DNA of 61,609 nucleotides from an uncultured Clostridia bacterium (lineage in GTDB: Bacteria; Bacillota; Clostridia; TANB77; CAG-508): contig CALXKK010000009.1 in NCBI GenBank assembly GCA_944388935.1, forward strand, positions 1 to 61,609. The letters are read 5' to 3'. Numbering within the stretch: position 1 is the stretch's first letter; every line of letters begins with the position of its first letter. Of this stretch, positions 32,969 to 41,678 are shown one piece after another. The notes beneath the pieces are model-generated. The model was given only the letters and a program-made list of their open reading frames with translations. It ran no database searches and was not told where the DNA came from. The position numbers were made by a program, and so were the translations under genes.

Positions 32969-34120
32969 CTATTCTTTAGAAAATAATATTCTTTCTGATT
33001 TATATTGTTTAATAATATATGTTAATACAATTGATATATATATAATTGTTGAAATTATCATTAGTGCTATATTTAGCCAATCCACATTTCCTGCACTTGT
33101 ATCTGTAAAAACTACAACATAATTTAAAAATGGTATTATAGAAATTAGTGGAGTTCCTGTCATACCTATCATAAATGCTATCATTCCCGGAAATAGTGAT
33201 ATGAATGTTAATGGTGTTAGTGCACTTTGTGCTTCTTTAAATGTTTTAGAACTACTTGCAATTGCAATACACAAACCACTTATGAAGAATGAATATGCAA
33301 TTATAATTATTATTGATAATAATATACTCATTGGACTAAACATTATGTTTAATCCTTCATATATCGTAAATGCATTTTGTGCAATTGCAACAGAGATTAT
33401 TGCTAAAATTAAACTTATTATTCCTGTAAGTATAGAAGCAATCGTAACTGCTAAATATTTTCCAACGATAATGTCTTTACTCTTAATTGGAAAAGTAAGT
33501 AATGTTTCCAATGTTCCTCTTTCTCTTTCACCTGCTGTTGTATCTGTTGCAGGATATGTTGCAGAAACTGTTATTGCCATTATTATAAATATAAATGCAT
33601 AATTTCTAATATAGCTTACAAACATTCCCTCTTCTTCTGTTATATTTTCCTCAACCGTTATAATATTTAGCACATCATTTGGAGCTATATTATTTTCCTG
33701 TAAATATTGACCTTGCAAATATTCTTTATACACATTAAAATAACTTTCCATTAAAGTTTTAGCATATGTAGTTGTATCTGAATCATTACCATTAATTATG
33801 TATTTATTGCCATCTTTTGTAATATACAAATCTATTTCATCATTATCATATTTTGATTTTAATTCTTCTTCGTTTCCTTCTGTTACTTGAATGTTTAATT
33901 CTTGTGCAATATTTTTTTCCGCTTCACTAAGTTCGTATGCAAAGCCTATTTTATTGTATTCTTCTATATCTTTATTTGCTTGAACCTCGAACAAAGCAGA
34001 CATTCCCAATACTATAAGTGGTACAAATATAGGTATTACTAACATCATGGATAAAGACTTTTTATCTCTAAACATTTCTCTTAATTCTTTTTTTAGAATA
34101 TTCCATAAATTATTCTTCAT
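32969..34120 (-). CDS. ABC-2 type transporter permease (NatB-like)
   Basis: 383 residues. One N-terminal membrane segment (about 20-45) is followed by a large extracytoplasmic domain (about 45-165). Five membrane segments and the ABC-2 signature TAGERERGTLETLLTFP (near 210) follow. Sodium- or drug-efflux NatB/YhaP-type proteins have this architecture. ATG at 34120 is chosen because GGAGGTG precedes it by 5 bases. A frame start at 34135 lacks it. It overlaps the ATP-binding gene by 11 bases. The cargo is unknown. Confidence 0.87.
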   Translation of the reverse strand: MKNNLWNILKKELREMFRDKKSLSMMLVIPIFVPLIVLGMSALFEVQANKDIEEYNKIGFAYELSEAEKNIAQELNIQVTEGNEEELKSKYDNDEIDLYITKDGNKYIINGNDSDTTTYAKTLMESYFNVYKEYLQGQYLQENNIAPNDVLNIITVEENITEEEGMFVSYIRNYAFIFIIMAITVSATYPATDTTAGERERGTLETLLTFPIKSKDIIVGKYLAVTIASILTGIISLILAIISVAIAQNAFTIYEGLNIMFSPMSILLSIIIIIAYSFFISGLCIAIASSSKTFKEAQSALTPLTFISLFPGMIAFMIGMTGTPLISIIPFLNYVVVFTDTSAGNVDWLNIALMIISTIIYISIVLTYIIKQYKSERILFSKE

Positions 34121-34868
34121 CAGAAACACCTCCAATCATTGCGAAAAACGCATCTCTTAGATTAGTAGTTCCTGTATCTTCTTTTATTTGCTTAGGTGTT
34201 CCTTGTTTTATTACAATACCTTTATTTATCATTATTACTCTGTCACATATATTTTCTGCTTCTTCCATATAATGAGTTGAATATAGAATAGTCTTTCCTT
34301 TAGCTTTTTCCTGTTTCATGAAATCTAAAATAATTTGGCTAGATATTATATCAAGTCCAGTTGTAGCTTCATCCAATATATAATATTTTGGATTATGTAC
34401 TAAACATCTTGCAATATTTACTTTTTGGGTTTGACCTGTTGATAAATTTCCAATTTTATTATACAAAAAATTTTCCATTTTTAATATTTTAGTAATTTGC
34501 TTAATTCTTTCTTCTGCCTCTTCGTTTTTTACTCCATATATATCGCAACACATTTTTAATAATTCATATGCGGATAAAGTATCATATAATTTTGTATTTC
34601 CAGATAAATATGCTATATTTTGCTTTATTTCTATTTCATTATCTTTATAATTTAAATTATCAAAATTGATGCTTCCCTCTGTTGGCTCTAAAATTCCCGC
34701 AATCATTCTAAGTAATGTAGTCTTTCCAGCACCATTTGGTCCTAAAATTCCAATAATTTCACCATCATTTGCTTCAAATGTTATCCCATTATCAGCATAA
34801 AATTCTTTTTTTACTTTCTTGCTTTCTTGCCTTATAAATTTCTTTTTTAAATTCTCAACTTTAATCAT
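34110..34868 (-). CDS. ABC transporter ATP-binding protein (NatA-like)
   Basis: 252 residues. Walker A GPNGAGKTTLLRM lies near 44, signature motif LSTGQTQKVNIARC near 135, Walker B YYILDEATTGLD near 158 and the switch His in YSTHYMEEAE near 190. It pairs with the overlapping permease gene. It energises export of an unknown substrate. The upstream neighbours on this strand are a repeat protein and a P-type ATPase. Confidence 0.93.
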   Translation of the reverse strand: MIKVENLKKKFIRQESKKVKKEFYADNGITFEANDGEIIGILGPNGAGKTTLLRMIAGILEPTEGSINFDNLNYKDNEIEIKQNIAYLSGNTKLYDTLSAYELLKMCCDIYGVKNEEAEERIKQITKILKMENFLYNKIGNLSTGQTQKVNIARCLVHNPKYYILDEATTGLDIISSQIILDFMKQEKAKGKTILYSTHYMEEAENICDRVIMINKGIVIKQGTPKQIKEDTGTTNLRDAFFAMIGGVSDEE

Positions 34869-34894
34869 ACGCTTCCCCTCTATTTTAAATTTTA

Positions 34895-35413
34895 TTAATT
34901 TTCTAATATAGCTTTTATCTCTTCTTGTTCTCTACACTCTATTGGTATAAATATCGCAGCTTTTTTATCTTGAGTTATCGCTGCTTTTATAACATCATTG
35001 TCTCTTAATAATCTTTCACTTGCATATTTTACTATTATCCCTTTATTTTTTACAGCTTCTAAAACTACTTCTTTATCATCTCTTAGTTCTTTACTAGCAA
35101 AGTATAATACTTGACCATCTATTTTACAACCTTCTAAGATTACTTCTTTATCTGCTTTCAATTCGTCTGATGCATAACATACTACCCATCCGACTTCTTT
35201 TACTGCTGTAAGTACTACTTCTTTATCTCCTTTTAATCTATCACTTGCAAACTCTAATACTTCTCCATTTCTTTTAATTGCCTCTAACATTACGTCTTTG
35301 TCATCTCTTAATTCATCACTTGCAAATTCTATTAAAGTTGGTGTTTCTTCTATCGCTTTTAACACAAATTCCCTATCATTTGCATTTGCTAAAACATCTT
35401 CTTTACTAATCAT
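34895..35413 (-). CDS. DUF4116-like repeat protein
   Basis: 172 residues made of about five tandem copies of a unit of roughly 25 residues, as in DDKEVVLEAVKNKGIIVKYA and DKEVVLTAVKEVGWVVCYAS: a helix with DKEVVL, then a Gly turn and a helix ending in YASxxL. This matches the DUF4116 repeat seen in protist and bacterial proteins, which is expected to stack as a helical solenoid. No catalytic site is seen. It abuts the P-type ATPase gene by one base (35413/35415) and is probably co-translated with it. Confidence 0.75.
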   Translation of the reverse strand: MISKEDVLANANDREFVLKAIEETPTLIEFASDELRDDKDVMLEAIKRNGEVLEFASDRLKGDKEVVLTAVKEVGWVVCYASDELKADKEVILEGCKIDGQVLYFASKELRDDKEVVLEAVKNKGIIVKYASERLLRDNDVIKAAITQDKKAAIFIPIECREQEEIKAILEN

Positions 35414-35414
35414 T

Positions 35415-37742
35415 TTATTGCCTCTTTTCTACAATCTTAAAAATTCTATTTGCAATAATATTATATAATACTCCAACGAAAATGGAAGTAATTCCTAAAA
35501 TTATTATTGGTATAATATTACTTATATCTAATCTTATGCTAAATAAATTTCTAAATATAGTTATACCAAATGTAAATATTGCAACTACTCCTATAAATAA
35601 TATGGTTCTACTTAAATTAAATGGTCTAGATATTTTAAACAATAATATAAATCCTGTTATGGCTGTAACAACGACGCAAACACTAGAATAATTAATATAA
35701 TCCAAATTATATATGCTACTAATAATTCCTATAATAATTATATTTGTAACTACAGTTAGCGCTGTAGGCAAAGCTCTTTTGATGACATTTATAATAAACC
35801 TTCCCTTTATTCTTTCTTTATTAGGTTCTAATGCTAATACTACAGAAGGTATACCTGTTACAACAAAATTAATTAAAGTCATTTGAATAGGTATGAATGG
35901 GTATTGCATATTTACAAACACAAATATAACAGCTAATATTGTGGCATATATTGTTTTTACTAAAAATAATGTAGCAGATCTTTGGATATTATTTATCGTC
36001 CTTCTTCCTTCATCTACAATGTTTGGCATTGACTTAAAATCTGAATCCATTAAGACTAATTGTGATACGTTTCTAGCTGCATCACTACCATTTGCAACCG
36101 AAATACTACAATCTGCATTCTTTAATGCTAATACATCATTTACTCCATCTCCAGTCATTGCAACTGTATGTTTTTGTTCTTTTAGAACTAATATAATTTC
36201 TTTCTTTTGTTCCGGTGTAACTCTACCAAATACAGTATATTTTGTTGCTGCTTCCTTTAATCCCTCGTCCGTTTTTAAAGTTCGTGCATCTATATAATTA
36301 TCATAATCTTTAACTCCTGCTCTTTTAGCTATATTAGAAACAGTTATCGGATTATCTCCTGAAATTAATTTTATTGCTACACCTTGTTTATCAAAATACT
36401 CTAAGATTTCTTTAGAATTTTTACGAATTACATCTGATATTAATACATATCCAACAATTTCTATATTCTCTGGCAAATTATTATTTATTATTTCTTTAGT
36501 TTTTCCAATTGCTACAACTCTATATTCTGAAATATATTTATTTATATCTTCTTTTCTTCCGCCTATAACTTCTGGAGCTCCTAATACATATGTTATATCT
36601 TCAAAACTAATGCCAGACCATTTATTAGAAGATTTAAAAGCCATTCTTGCTTTAACTTTTAATTCTGCATTCGGTGTAAATTTACTTCTTATTGCATCTA
36701 TTGTAGAGTTTTTATCTTCCGAATACTTTCCTAAGATTCCTAGGATTTCCTTTACTTCGCTTTCGGTATGATTGTTTGCAGAAATTATCTTATCAACACT
36801 CATTCTTCCTTCTGTAATAGTTCCTGTTTTATCTAAGCATAGTACATCTACTCTAGCTAATGTTTCTATACAATATAGCTCTTGAACTAAAACATGCTTT
36901 TTTGCCAATCTAGTAACACTAACTGCTAAAACTGTACTAGTTAGCAATACTAAACCTTCTGGTATCATACCAATTAATGCTGCAACAGTACTTACTATTG
37001 CTGTTTTTAGGTCATTTCCTTCTAAGTCTACTTGATTAAAAAATAGCAATATTCCTACAGGAATTATTATAAAAGATAAAATCTTAATTATCTTATTTAA
37101 AGAATTCATTATTTCTGAGTTTACTTTTCTTTTTTTCTTTGCTTCTTGTGATATTTTAGCTACATAATTTTCTTTACCAATATGTTCTACTTTTGCAAAA
37201 CATTTTCCACTAACTATGTAACTTCCAGAAAGTAATCTGTCGCCTTTTATTTTTCTTATATTATCAGGCTCTCCTGTTAAAAGTGCTTCGTTAACTTCGA
37301 CTTCTCCATCTAGAATAATACTATCTGTTGGAATTTGATTTCCAGCATTTAATTCTATTACATCATCCAATACTAATTCATAATTACTAATTTCTTCTGT
37401 TTTACTTTCTCTTACTACTTTTGTTTTAGTTTCTACTAATAAAGATAGTTTATCTATTGTTCTTTTAGAATAGATTTCTTGAATTGTACTAATCAAGGTA
37501 TTCAAAACTACAATTATAATAAATAATAAGTTTTTATATGCTCCAACTAAAACTATTAATAATGCAAGTACAAAATTCATTATATTAAATAAAGTAAAGA
37601 AATTTGAAAAGATAATTGATCTAATACTTTTTGTTTTTACAGTTGTATCGAAATTTACTAAATTATCTTTTTTTCTCTCATTTACTTGTTCGTAATTTAA
37701 GCCTACTTTGTAATCTGGATTATATCTTTGCACTTTATTCAC
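35415..37742 (-). CDS. P-type cation-transporting ATPase
   Basis: 775 residues of a P2/P-type cation pump. The phosphorylated aspartate is in CLDKTGTITEG near residue 303. TGEPDNI near 157 is the actuator motif, and the hinge box TGDGVNDVLALKNADCSISV lies near 525. About ten membrane segments are arranged two, two and six. It resembles the CtpE/MgtA-like group transporting Ca2+ or other divalent ions. It lacks N-terminal heavy-metal domains and the CPC motif of copper pumps. Ion specificity is not deducible. Confidence 0.88.
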   Translation of the reverse strand: MNKVQRYNPDYKVGLNYEQVNERKKDNLVNFDTTVKTKSIRSIIFSNFFTLFNIMNFVLALLIVLVGAYKNLLFIIIVVLNTLISTIQEIYSKRTIDKLSLLVETKTKVVRESKTEEISNYELVLDDVIELNAGNQIPTDSIILDGEVEVNEALLTGEPDNIRKIKGDRLLSGSYIVSGKCFAKVEHIGKENYVAKISQEAKKKRKVNSEIMNSLNKIIKILSFIIIPVGILLFFNQVDLEGNDLKTAIVSTVAALIGMIPEGLVLLTSTVLAVSVTRLAKKHVLVQELYCIETLARVDVLCLDKTGTITEGRMSVDKIISANNHTESEVKEILGILGKYSEDKNSTIDAIRSKFTPNAELKVKARMAFKSSNKWSGISFEDITYVLGAPEVIGGRKEDINKYISEYRVVAIGKTKEIINNNLPENIEIVGYVLISDVIRKNSKEILEYFDKQGVAIKLISGDNPITVSNIAKRAGVKDYDNYIDARTLKTDEGLKEAATKYTVFGRVTPEQKKEIILVLKEQKHTVAMTGDGVNDVLALKNADCSISVANGSDAARNVSQLVLMDSDFKSMPNIVDEGRRTINNIQRSATLFLVKTIYATILAVIFVFVNMQYPFIPIQMTLINFVVTGIPSVVLALEPNKERIKGRFIINVIKRALPTALTVVTNIIIIGIISSIYNLDYINYSSVCVVVTAITGFILLFKISRPFNLSRTILFIGVVAIFTFGITIFRNLFSIRLDISNIIPIIILGITSIFVGVLYNIIANRIFKIVEKRQ

Positions 37743-37850
37743 TCTTTCTAACTTTTATTTTCTTTAAAATTATATCATTAACATAGTACTATATCAATTT
37801 AGATTTTCTTAATTTTTTATTTAGATAATTGATACTGTAATGCGTTTATG

Positions 37851-37879
37851 TTTACCTTTTTCGATTTTTGTAGTATAAT
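37851..37879 (+). promoter_or_regulatory. Promoter of the GC-rich cassette
   Basis: TTTACC (37851-37856), 17 bases, TATAAT (37874-37879). The about 95-base leader before the ATG at 37979 contains two copies of ATTGGAGGTA, the second being the gene's ribosome binding site. The first is followed by a short frame without an ATG. Confidence 0.6.
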
Positions 37880-37978
37880 TAAGTTATGCCATTAGGTATA
37901 ATTTAAAGAATTGGAGGTACATACCAAGAATAAGTAAAATTTTGTCAATCTATTAAACAATTGGAGGTAAAACAAACT

Positions 37979-38731
37979 ATGGCAAACAACACATTCCGGG
38001 CAAAAGTCCTGGAGGACGATCCGAAAGTCATTGCAGCTATCTGCAATGCGCTGAACGCTCTGGCGAATCCCAAAAGCCGCATGGGCTTTAAGATTCAAAC
38101 AAGCGATGAGCAGCTTGTTTTTTCCGTCCTTAAGAACAAGAACTCTGTTCCTGTTTTCGAAGTAGCTTTCAATGTAAGCTCTTCTTCGGACGAAATCATC
38201 GTGAAGGCGATCAACACTCTGTTCAAAAAGTGCATCCTTTCCTTTGGATATGATGACTCTACCAAAGAGCTCGTTGTATCCATCGTTGAGAATTACACTT
38301 TTAAGCCCGAGGCAGTAAACTTCGACCAGACCCCTGGTCTCGAGAAGAACTGCTGCATGCTTACCTTGAGCAGATCCATTCCGATGCTGGAACAAGTTGT
38401 AGAGGTTCTGAACGTAGTCAAAATCAAGAAGTTCTTGACGATGGCTCGTAACTCCCTCACTGTTTCAGCAATTGGTGACCACATCGCCATCACTCTTAGG
38501 TTGAATGTGGTAGACTCGCACACAAGTGCTCTGCCCTTCTTCTTCACGAAGTTCAACTACGTGAGTGCTCAGGGTCTAGCTGACTACAATTTTGCGTTGA
38601 TTAAGTTTGACGTAGATACGCCTGACCTATTTCAGATTTCGGTGTTCACACCTCAGGACGAAGCTCGCCGGGAGAAATTCGAGAAAACGATGGAGCTAAT
38701 TGACTCCACTTCCATTTTCTCGAATCAGTAG
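37979..38731 (+). CDS. Unknown protein encoded in a GC-rich single-gene cassette
   Basis: 250 residues, soluble, no signal peptide. Two similar halves are visible: FRAKVLEDDPKVIAAICNAL with SRMGFKIQTS, and CMLTLSRSIPMLEQVVEVLN with KIKKFLTMAR, each strand-helix-strand-strand. This two-fold pattern resembles a processivity clamp (PCNA) protomer. The resemblance is by eye only. Counting the first 120 bases of 37981-38100 by hand gives 61 G or C, about 51%, against about 25% in neighbours. Codons such as CTG, GCG and CGC are used freely. GGAGG lies 11 bases before the ATG. It is read opposite to both flanking genes, with its own promoter and a GC-rich hairpin at its end, all signs of horizontal acquisition. 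Confidence 0.7.
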   Translation: MANNTFRAKVLEDDPKVIAAICNALNALANPKSRMGFKIQTSDEQLVFSVLKNKNSVPVFEVAFNVSSSSDEIIVKAINTLFKKCILSFGYDDSTKELVVSIVENYTFKPEAVNFDQTPGLEKNCCMLTLSRSIPMLEQVVEVLNVVKIKKFLTMARNSLTVSAIGDHIAITLRLNVVDSHTSALPFFFTKFNYVSAQGLADYNFALIKFDVDTPDLFQISVFTPQDEARREKFEKTMELIDSTSIFSNQ

Positions 38732-38777
38732 AAATCGTACACTGTACGTTCTGCTGGTACCTCTACAAGGCAACACA

Positions 38778-38811
38778 AAAGCCCTTTCCACCTTCGGGTG
38801 GGAAGGGCTTT
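38778..38811. terminator. GC-rich terminator with UUCG loop
   Basis: A 15-base stem with one G-U pair (38778-38792 with 38797-38811) closed by TTCG. The T tract is short on the plus strand (TTTGCC). On the minus strand, downstream of the DMT gene, TTTT follows, so it may act in both directions. Its composition matches the GC-rich gene. Confidence 0.8.
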
Positions 38812-38818
38812 GCCTTAA

Positions 38819-39727
38819 TTAAAATGATAAGATAATTAAACCTGCAATTATTAATCCAATTAAAACATATTGTCTTCTCTTTAATTTTTCTTTTAAGAAA
38901 ATTCTTGATAATATAATTGTTACAATACTATATGCTGCAATATATGGTGAAGCTAAAGCTGCATCTCCAAATGCAAATGCATAAATATATGTATACTGTC
39001 CTGCTGTTTCTACTAATGTTCCTATTAATTTAAGTTTATTCTCTTTAAATTTCTTAATTGGTTGATAATCTTTTTCTTTGAATTTTACTATTATTGCACA
39101 TATAATTCCTACTACAAAATAAATTAATGAATATGCAATAATAACTTGTTCAGCAGATAAATCCGCTTCTAGTGTATAGTCATCCATAAATGAACCTATA
39201 CCATCTAAGAATAAATATCCTAGAGCAAAAGCAATTCCTTTTAGATATAACAAATATGCTCTTTTAGCATTTTTTATATCTGCTTCTTTATCTCCAGACT
39301 CTAATCTTAAAACTTCATCTTTATTTATAGATAATAAAATCATACAAATTATAATAACTACAATTGCTATAATTTGTGGAATTCCAACCTCTTGTTTTAA
39401 TATAAAAACACATAATAGTGTTGTTATTGCACAAGATGAATTTTGCAATGGTGATAAAATAGAAACTTTTACTAAAGTCATTGCTTTATATGTACAAAAC
39501 ATTGACGCAATATATATAGCTGCTATTGGAAGATATGTTACTATCATTCCCCAATCCATTTCTGTTCTCGTAATTAGCATAAATATTAAAGCACAAATTC
39601 CTAAAACTATTCCGTTATATGATATTAATTTTAATACACTATGTTTTTCTATTGTAGAAACTTTTTTAAATATTGTTTCTGATGTTCCCCATAATAGTAC
39701 TGTTAATGTTGCAAATAGTACCCACAT
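38819..39727 (-). CDS. DMT/EamA-family transporter
   Basis: 302 residues, ten membrane segments in two EamA halves, the second beginning near 165 with GIAFALGYLFLDGIGSF. Both halves show the small-residue-rich helix patterns typical of drug/metabolite transporters (TLTVLLWGTSETIFKK at the N-terminus). The substrate is unknown. It has a consensus promoter about 120 bases upstream and ends beside the GC-rich hairpin. Intergenic sequence 39728-40030 holds only that promoter, a leader and the spo0A terminator. Confidence 0.8.
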   Translation of the reverse strand: MWVLFATLTVLLWGTSETIFKKVSTIEKHSVLKLISYNGIVLGICALIFMLITRTEMDWGMIVTYLPIAAIYIASMFCTYKAMTLVKVSILSPLQNSSCAITTLLCVFILKQEVGIPQIIAIVVIIICMILLSINKDEVLRLESGDKEADIKNAKRAYLLYLKGIAFALGYLFLDGIGSFMDDYTLEADLSAEQVIIAYSLIYFVVGIICAIIVKFKEKDYQPIKKFKENKLKLIGTLVETAGQYTYIYAFAFGDAALASPYIAAYSIVTIILSRIFLKEKLKRRQYVLIGLIIAGLIILSF

Positions 39728-39843
39728 AATTTTTCCTCCTTAAATTTTGTCTTATATTTCTTTGCAATTAACAAATACATGTCTAGGGACTATTTATTGT
39801 TACTCCACTTTTCAACCAAATCTCCCCTTTTCAATACTGTAAA

Positions 39844-39872
39844 ATTATATTATCAATATATCATTATGTCAA
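39844..39872 (-). promoter_or_regulatory. Consensus sigma-A promoter of the DMT transporter gene
   Basis: Minus strand: TTGACA (39867-39872), 17 bases, TATAAT (39844-39849), a full match to both hexamers. The 5' leader of about 105 bases before the ATG contains no riboswitch I can name. Confidence 0.85.
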
Positions 39873-39926
39873 GTTTATTATGTTTATTATGTTTTTTATA
39901 TTTTTTGAACCATTTATTCGAAAGTT

Positions 39927-39962
39927 AAAAAAATAGTATGTGTTTTTATACACATACTATTT
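39927..39962 (-). terminator. Terminator of spo0A
   Basis: AAATAGTATGTGT (39931-39943) pairs with ACACATACTATTT (39950-39962) across TTTTAT. A T tract follows on the minus strand, 70 bases beyond the spo0A stop. Confidence 0.85.
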
Positions 39963-40030
39963 TCTTATCTTGATAATCTTATTTTAGGCAGGATTTTTAA
40001 TGTTAAACTCTTGCAATTGATATTTAAATC

Positions 40031-40846
40031 CTACGCTGATTTAAGTTCTAGTCTTAGCTTGTCAGCTATCATTGCGATAAATTCACTATTTGTTGGTTTG
40101 CCTTTTGTAGCAGATACAGTATATCCAAATATATTTTCTACTTCATCTGCTTTTCCTCTACTCCATGCAACTTCTATTGCATGACGAATTGCACGTTCAA
40201 CTCTGCTTGGAGTTGTATGGAATTTCTTAGCTATATCTGGGTATAATTGTTTCGTTATTTGATTTATTACATTTATATCATTTACTACCATCATAATTGC
40301 TTCTCTTAAATATTGATATCCTTTTATGTGTGCTGGTACTCCTACTTCATGAATTAAATTTGTTACCAATGCTTCTAGATTTCTTTCATCATTCTTTTTG
40401 TCCGGTGATATGTCTATGTATTGTGGTCTATTTTCTCTTGCCACAAAATTGTTATTTTGTGTAGGTTGATAATATTTTAAATCCCTTATTCTCTTTATTA
40501 ATACTTCAATATCAAATGGTTTTACCACATAATATTGTGCACCTAATGCAATTGCTTTTTGTGTAATCTTATCTTGACCTACTGCAGATAACATTATACT
40601 TATTGGTTTTTTTGTCATTGTTGTCTCGTTTAATTTTTCCAAAACACCAATACCATCTAAATGTGGCATTATTACATCCAATAGTAATACATCTGGATGT
40701 GTTCCCTTAATAATTTCGAAAGCCTCGTTGCCATCTTTGGCTATACCCACAACTTCGATATCTTCCATTTTTTCTAAATACGCGGATAATGTTCTTGTAA
40801 AATCAACATTATCATCAGCAATTAATATAGTAATTTTTTCCTTCAA
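40031..40846 (-). CDS. spo0A: Sporulation master regulator Spo0A
   Basis: Response regulator that commits the cell to sporulation when phosphorylated. The receiver domain (1-120) has the acidic pocket ADDN and the phosphoacceptor Asp57 in [13 protein letters not shown]. The C-terminal DNA-binding domain carries the hallmark [20 protein letters not shown] (about 207-226), the Spo0A recognition helix that binds 0A boxes. It is 271 residues, as usual. The start codon is TTG, with AGGGGGAAG about 6 bases before it, so expression may be tuned. spoIVB, its usual neighbour, is not in this window. Confidence 0.97.
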   Translation of the reverse strand: MKEKITILIADDNVDFTRTLSAYLEKMEDIEVVGIAKDGNEAFEIIKGTHPDVLLLDVIMPHLDGIGVLEKLNETTMTKKPISIMLSAVGQDKITQKAIALGAQYYVVKPFDIEVLIKRIRDLKYYQPTQNNNFVARENRPQYIDISPDKKNDERNLEALVTNLIHEVGVPAHIKGYQYLREAIMMVVNDINVINQITKQLYPDIAKKFHTTPSRVERAIRHAIEVAWSRGKADEVENIFGYTVSATKGKPTNSEFIAMIADKLRLELKSA

Positions 40847-41049
40847 TTTTCTTCCCCCTATTGTTAAATTTTGTAAATTTTTTACAATTCAAATTATATT
40901 ACCTTTTTCCATTTTTTGCAAGTCTTTTTGGAAATTTTTTCAAGTTGTTTTTGGAAGTTTCTGTATTTTTATAGAAAAAATCACTTTATTATTAATATGT
41001 TCACTTATAATTGTCACAACTCCATATGGTTTTCGACTTCAATATAATT

Positions 41050-41667
41050 CTAGATATACTTTTCTTGTATTAATCTACATTTTATGGGATTGAAATTTAA
41101 GTTCTCAGAACTATCAAATAAAACCTTTTGGTCTTTTTTTATTTCAATTTGTACAATTATATTTTCCAAGTATTGCACATTACATATATTTATTTCTTTT
41201 TTCTTACAAAAATATTTCAATTTTTCAAAATCTTTATATTGTATTTCTATTTCTAATGTATATCCTTCTTGTTTTAAAACTATATGACTTTTCTCTATTA
41301 CATCTTGTGTGGATTGTGAATATGCTCTTACTAATCCTCCTGTTCCTAGCAAAATCCCACCAAAATATCTTGTTACAACAACTAAAACATTACATAAATT
41401 TGATTGTTTTAAAATATTTAACATTGGAGCCCCTGCAGTACCAGATGGCTCTCCGTCGTCACTACTTCTTTCTATTACATTCTCTTCTTCAACTACTCTA
41501 TATGCATAACAATTGTGTCTTGCATCATGATATCTTTTTTTTACTTGCACAAGTTTTTCTTCTGCTTCTTTTATAGATTTAACTTGATAAATAGACGCTA
41601 TAAATTTTGATTTTTTTTCTATCAATTCACTTATATTATCATTTTCTATTGTATAATATTCCTTCAT
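41050..41667 (-). CDS. YigZ/IMPACT family protein
   Basis: 205 residues. The UPF0029 domain opens with IEKKSKFIASIYQVKS and contains the family hallmark DARHNCYAYR and SDDGEPSGTAGAPML (near 73-87), plus TRYFGGILLGTGGLVRAY. The C-terminal alpha/beta tail binds nucleic acid or proteins in the E. coli member. It is linked to translation control (IMPACT in eukaryotes), but the bacterial role is unclear. It is 11 bases downstream of the flavoprotein gene. Confidence 0.9.
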   Translation of the reverse strand: MKEYYTIENDNISELIEKKSKFIASIYQVKSIKEAEEKLVQVKKRYHDARHNCYAYRVVEEENVIERSSDDGEPSGTAGAPMLNILKQSNLCNVLVVVTRYFGGILLGTGGLVRAYSQSTQDVIEKSHIVLKQEGYTLEIEIQYKDFEKLKYFCKKKEINICNVQYLENIIVQIEIKKDQKVLFDSSENLNFNPIKCRLIQEKYI

Positions 41668-41678
41668 TTATTCACCCT

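Noticed and set aside
37892..38556. Minus-strand frames of 167, 87 and 62 codons inside the GC-rich gene
   Set aside because: GC-rich sequence lengthens antisense frames. They lack ribosome binding sites and family motifs, while the plus-strand frame has both a promoter and a plausible two-domain pattern.
37979..38731. GC-rich gene as contaminating or chimeric assembly
   Set aside because: The flanks change composition exactly at a promoter on one side and a hairpin on the other rather than mid-gene, which favours a real insertion. This is not proof, so I keep a read-level check in the findings.
39728..39837. Possible riboswitch in the leader of the DMT transporter
   Set aside because: The leader has no motif of the known guanidine, preQ1 or SAM classes that I can recognise, so I only note the leader length.
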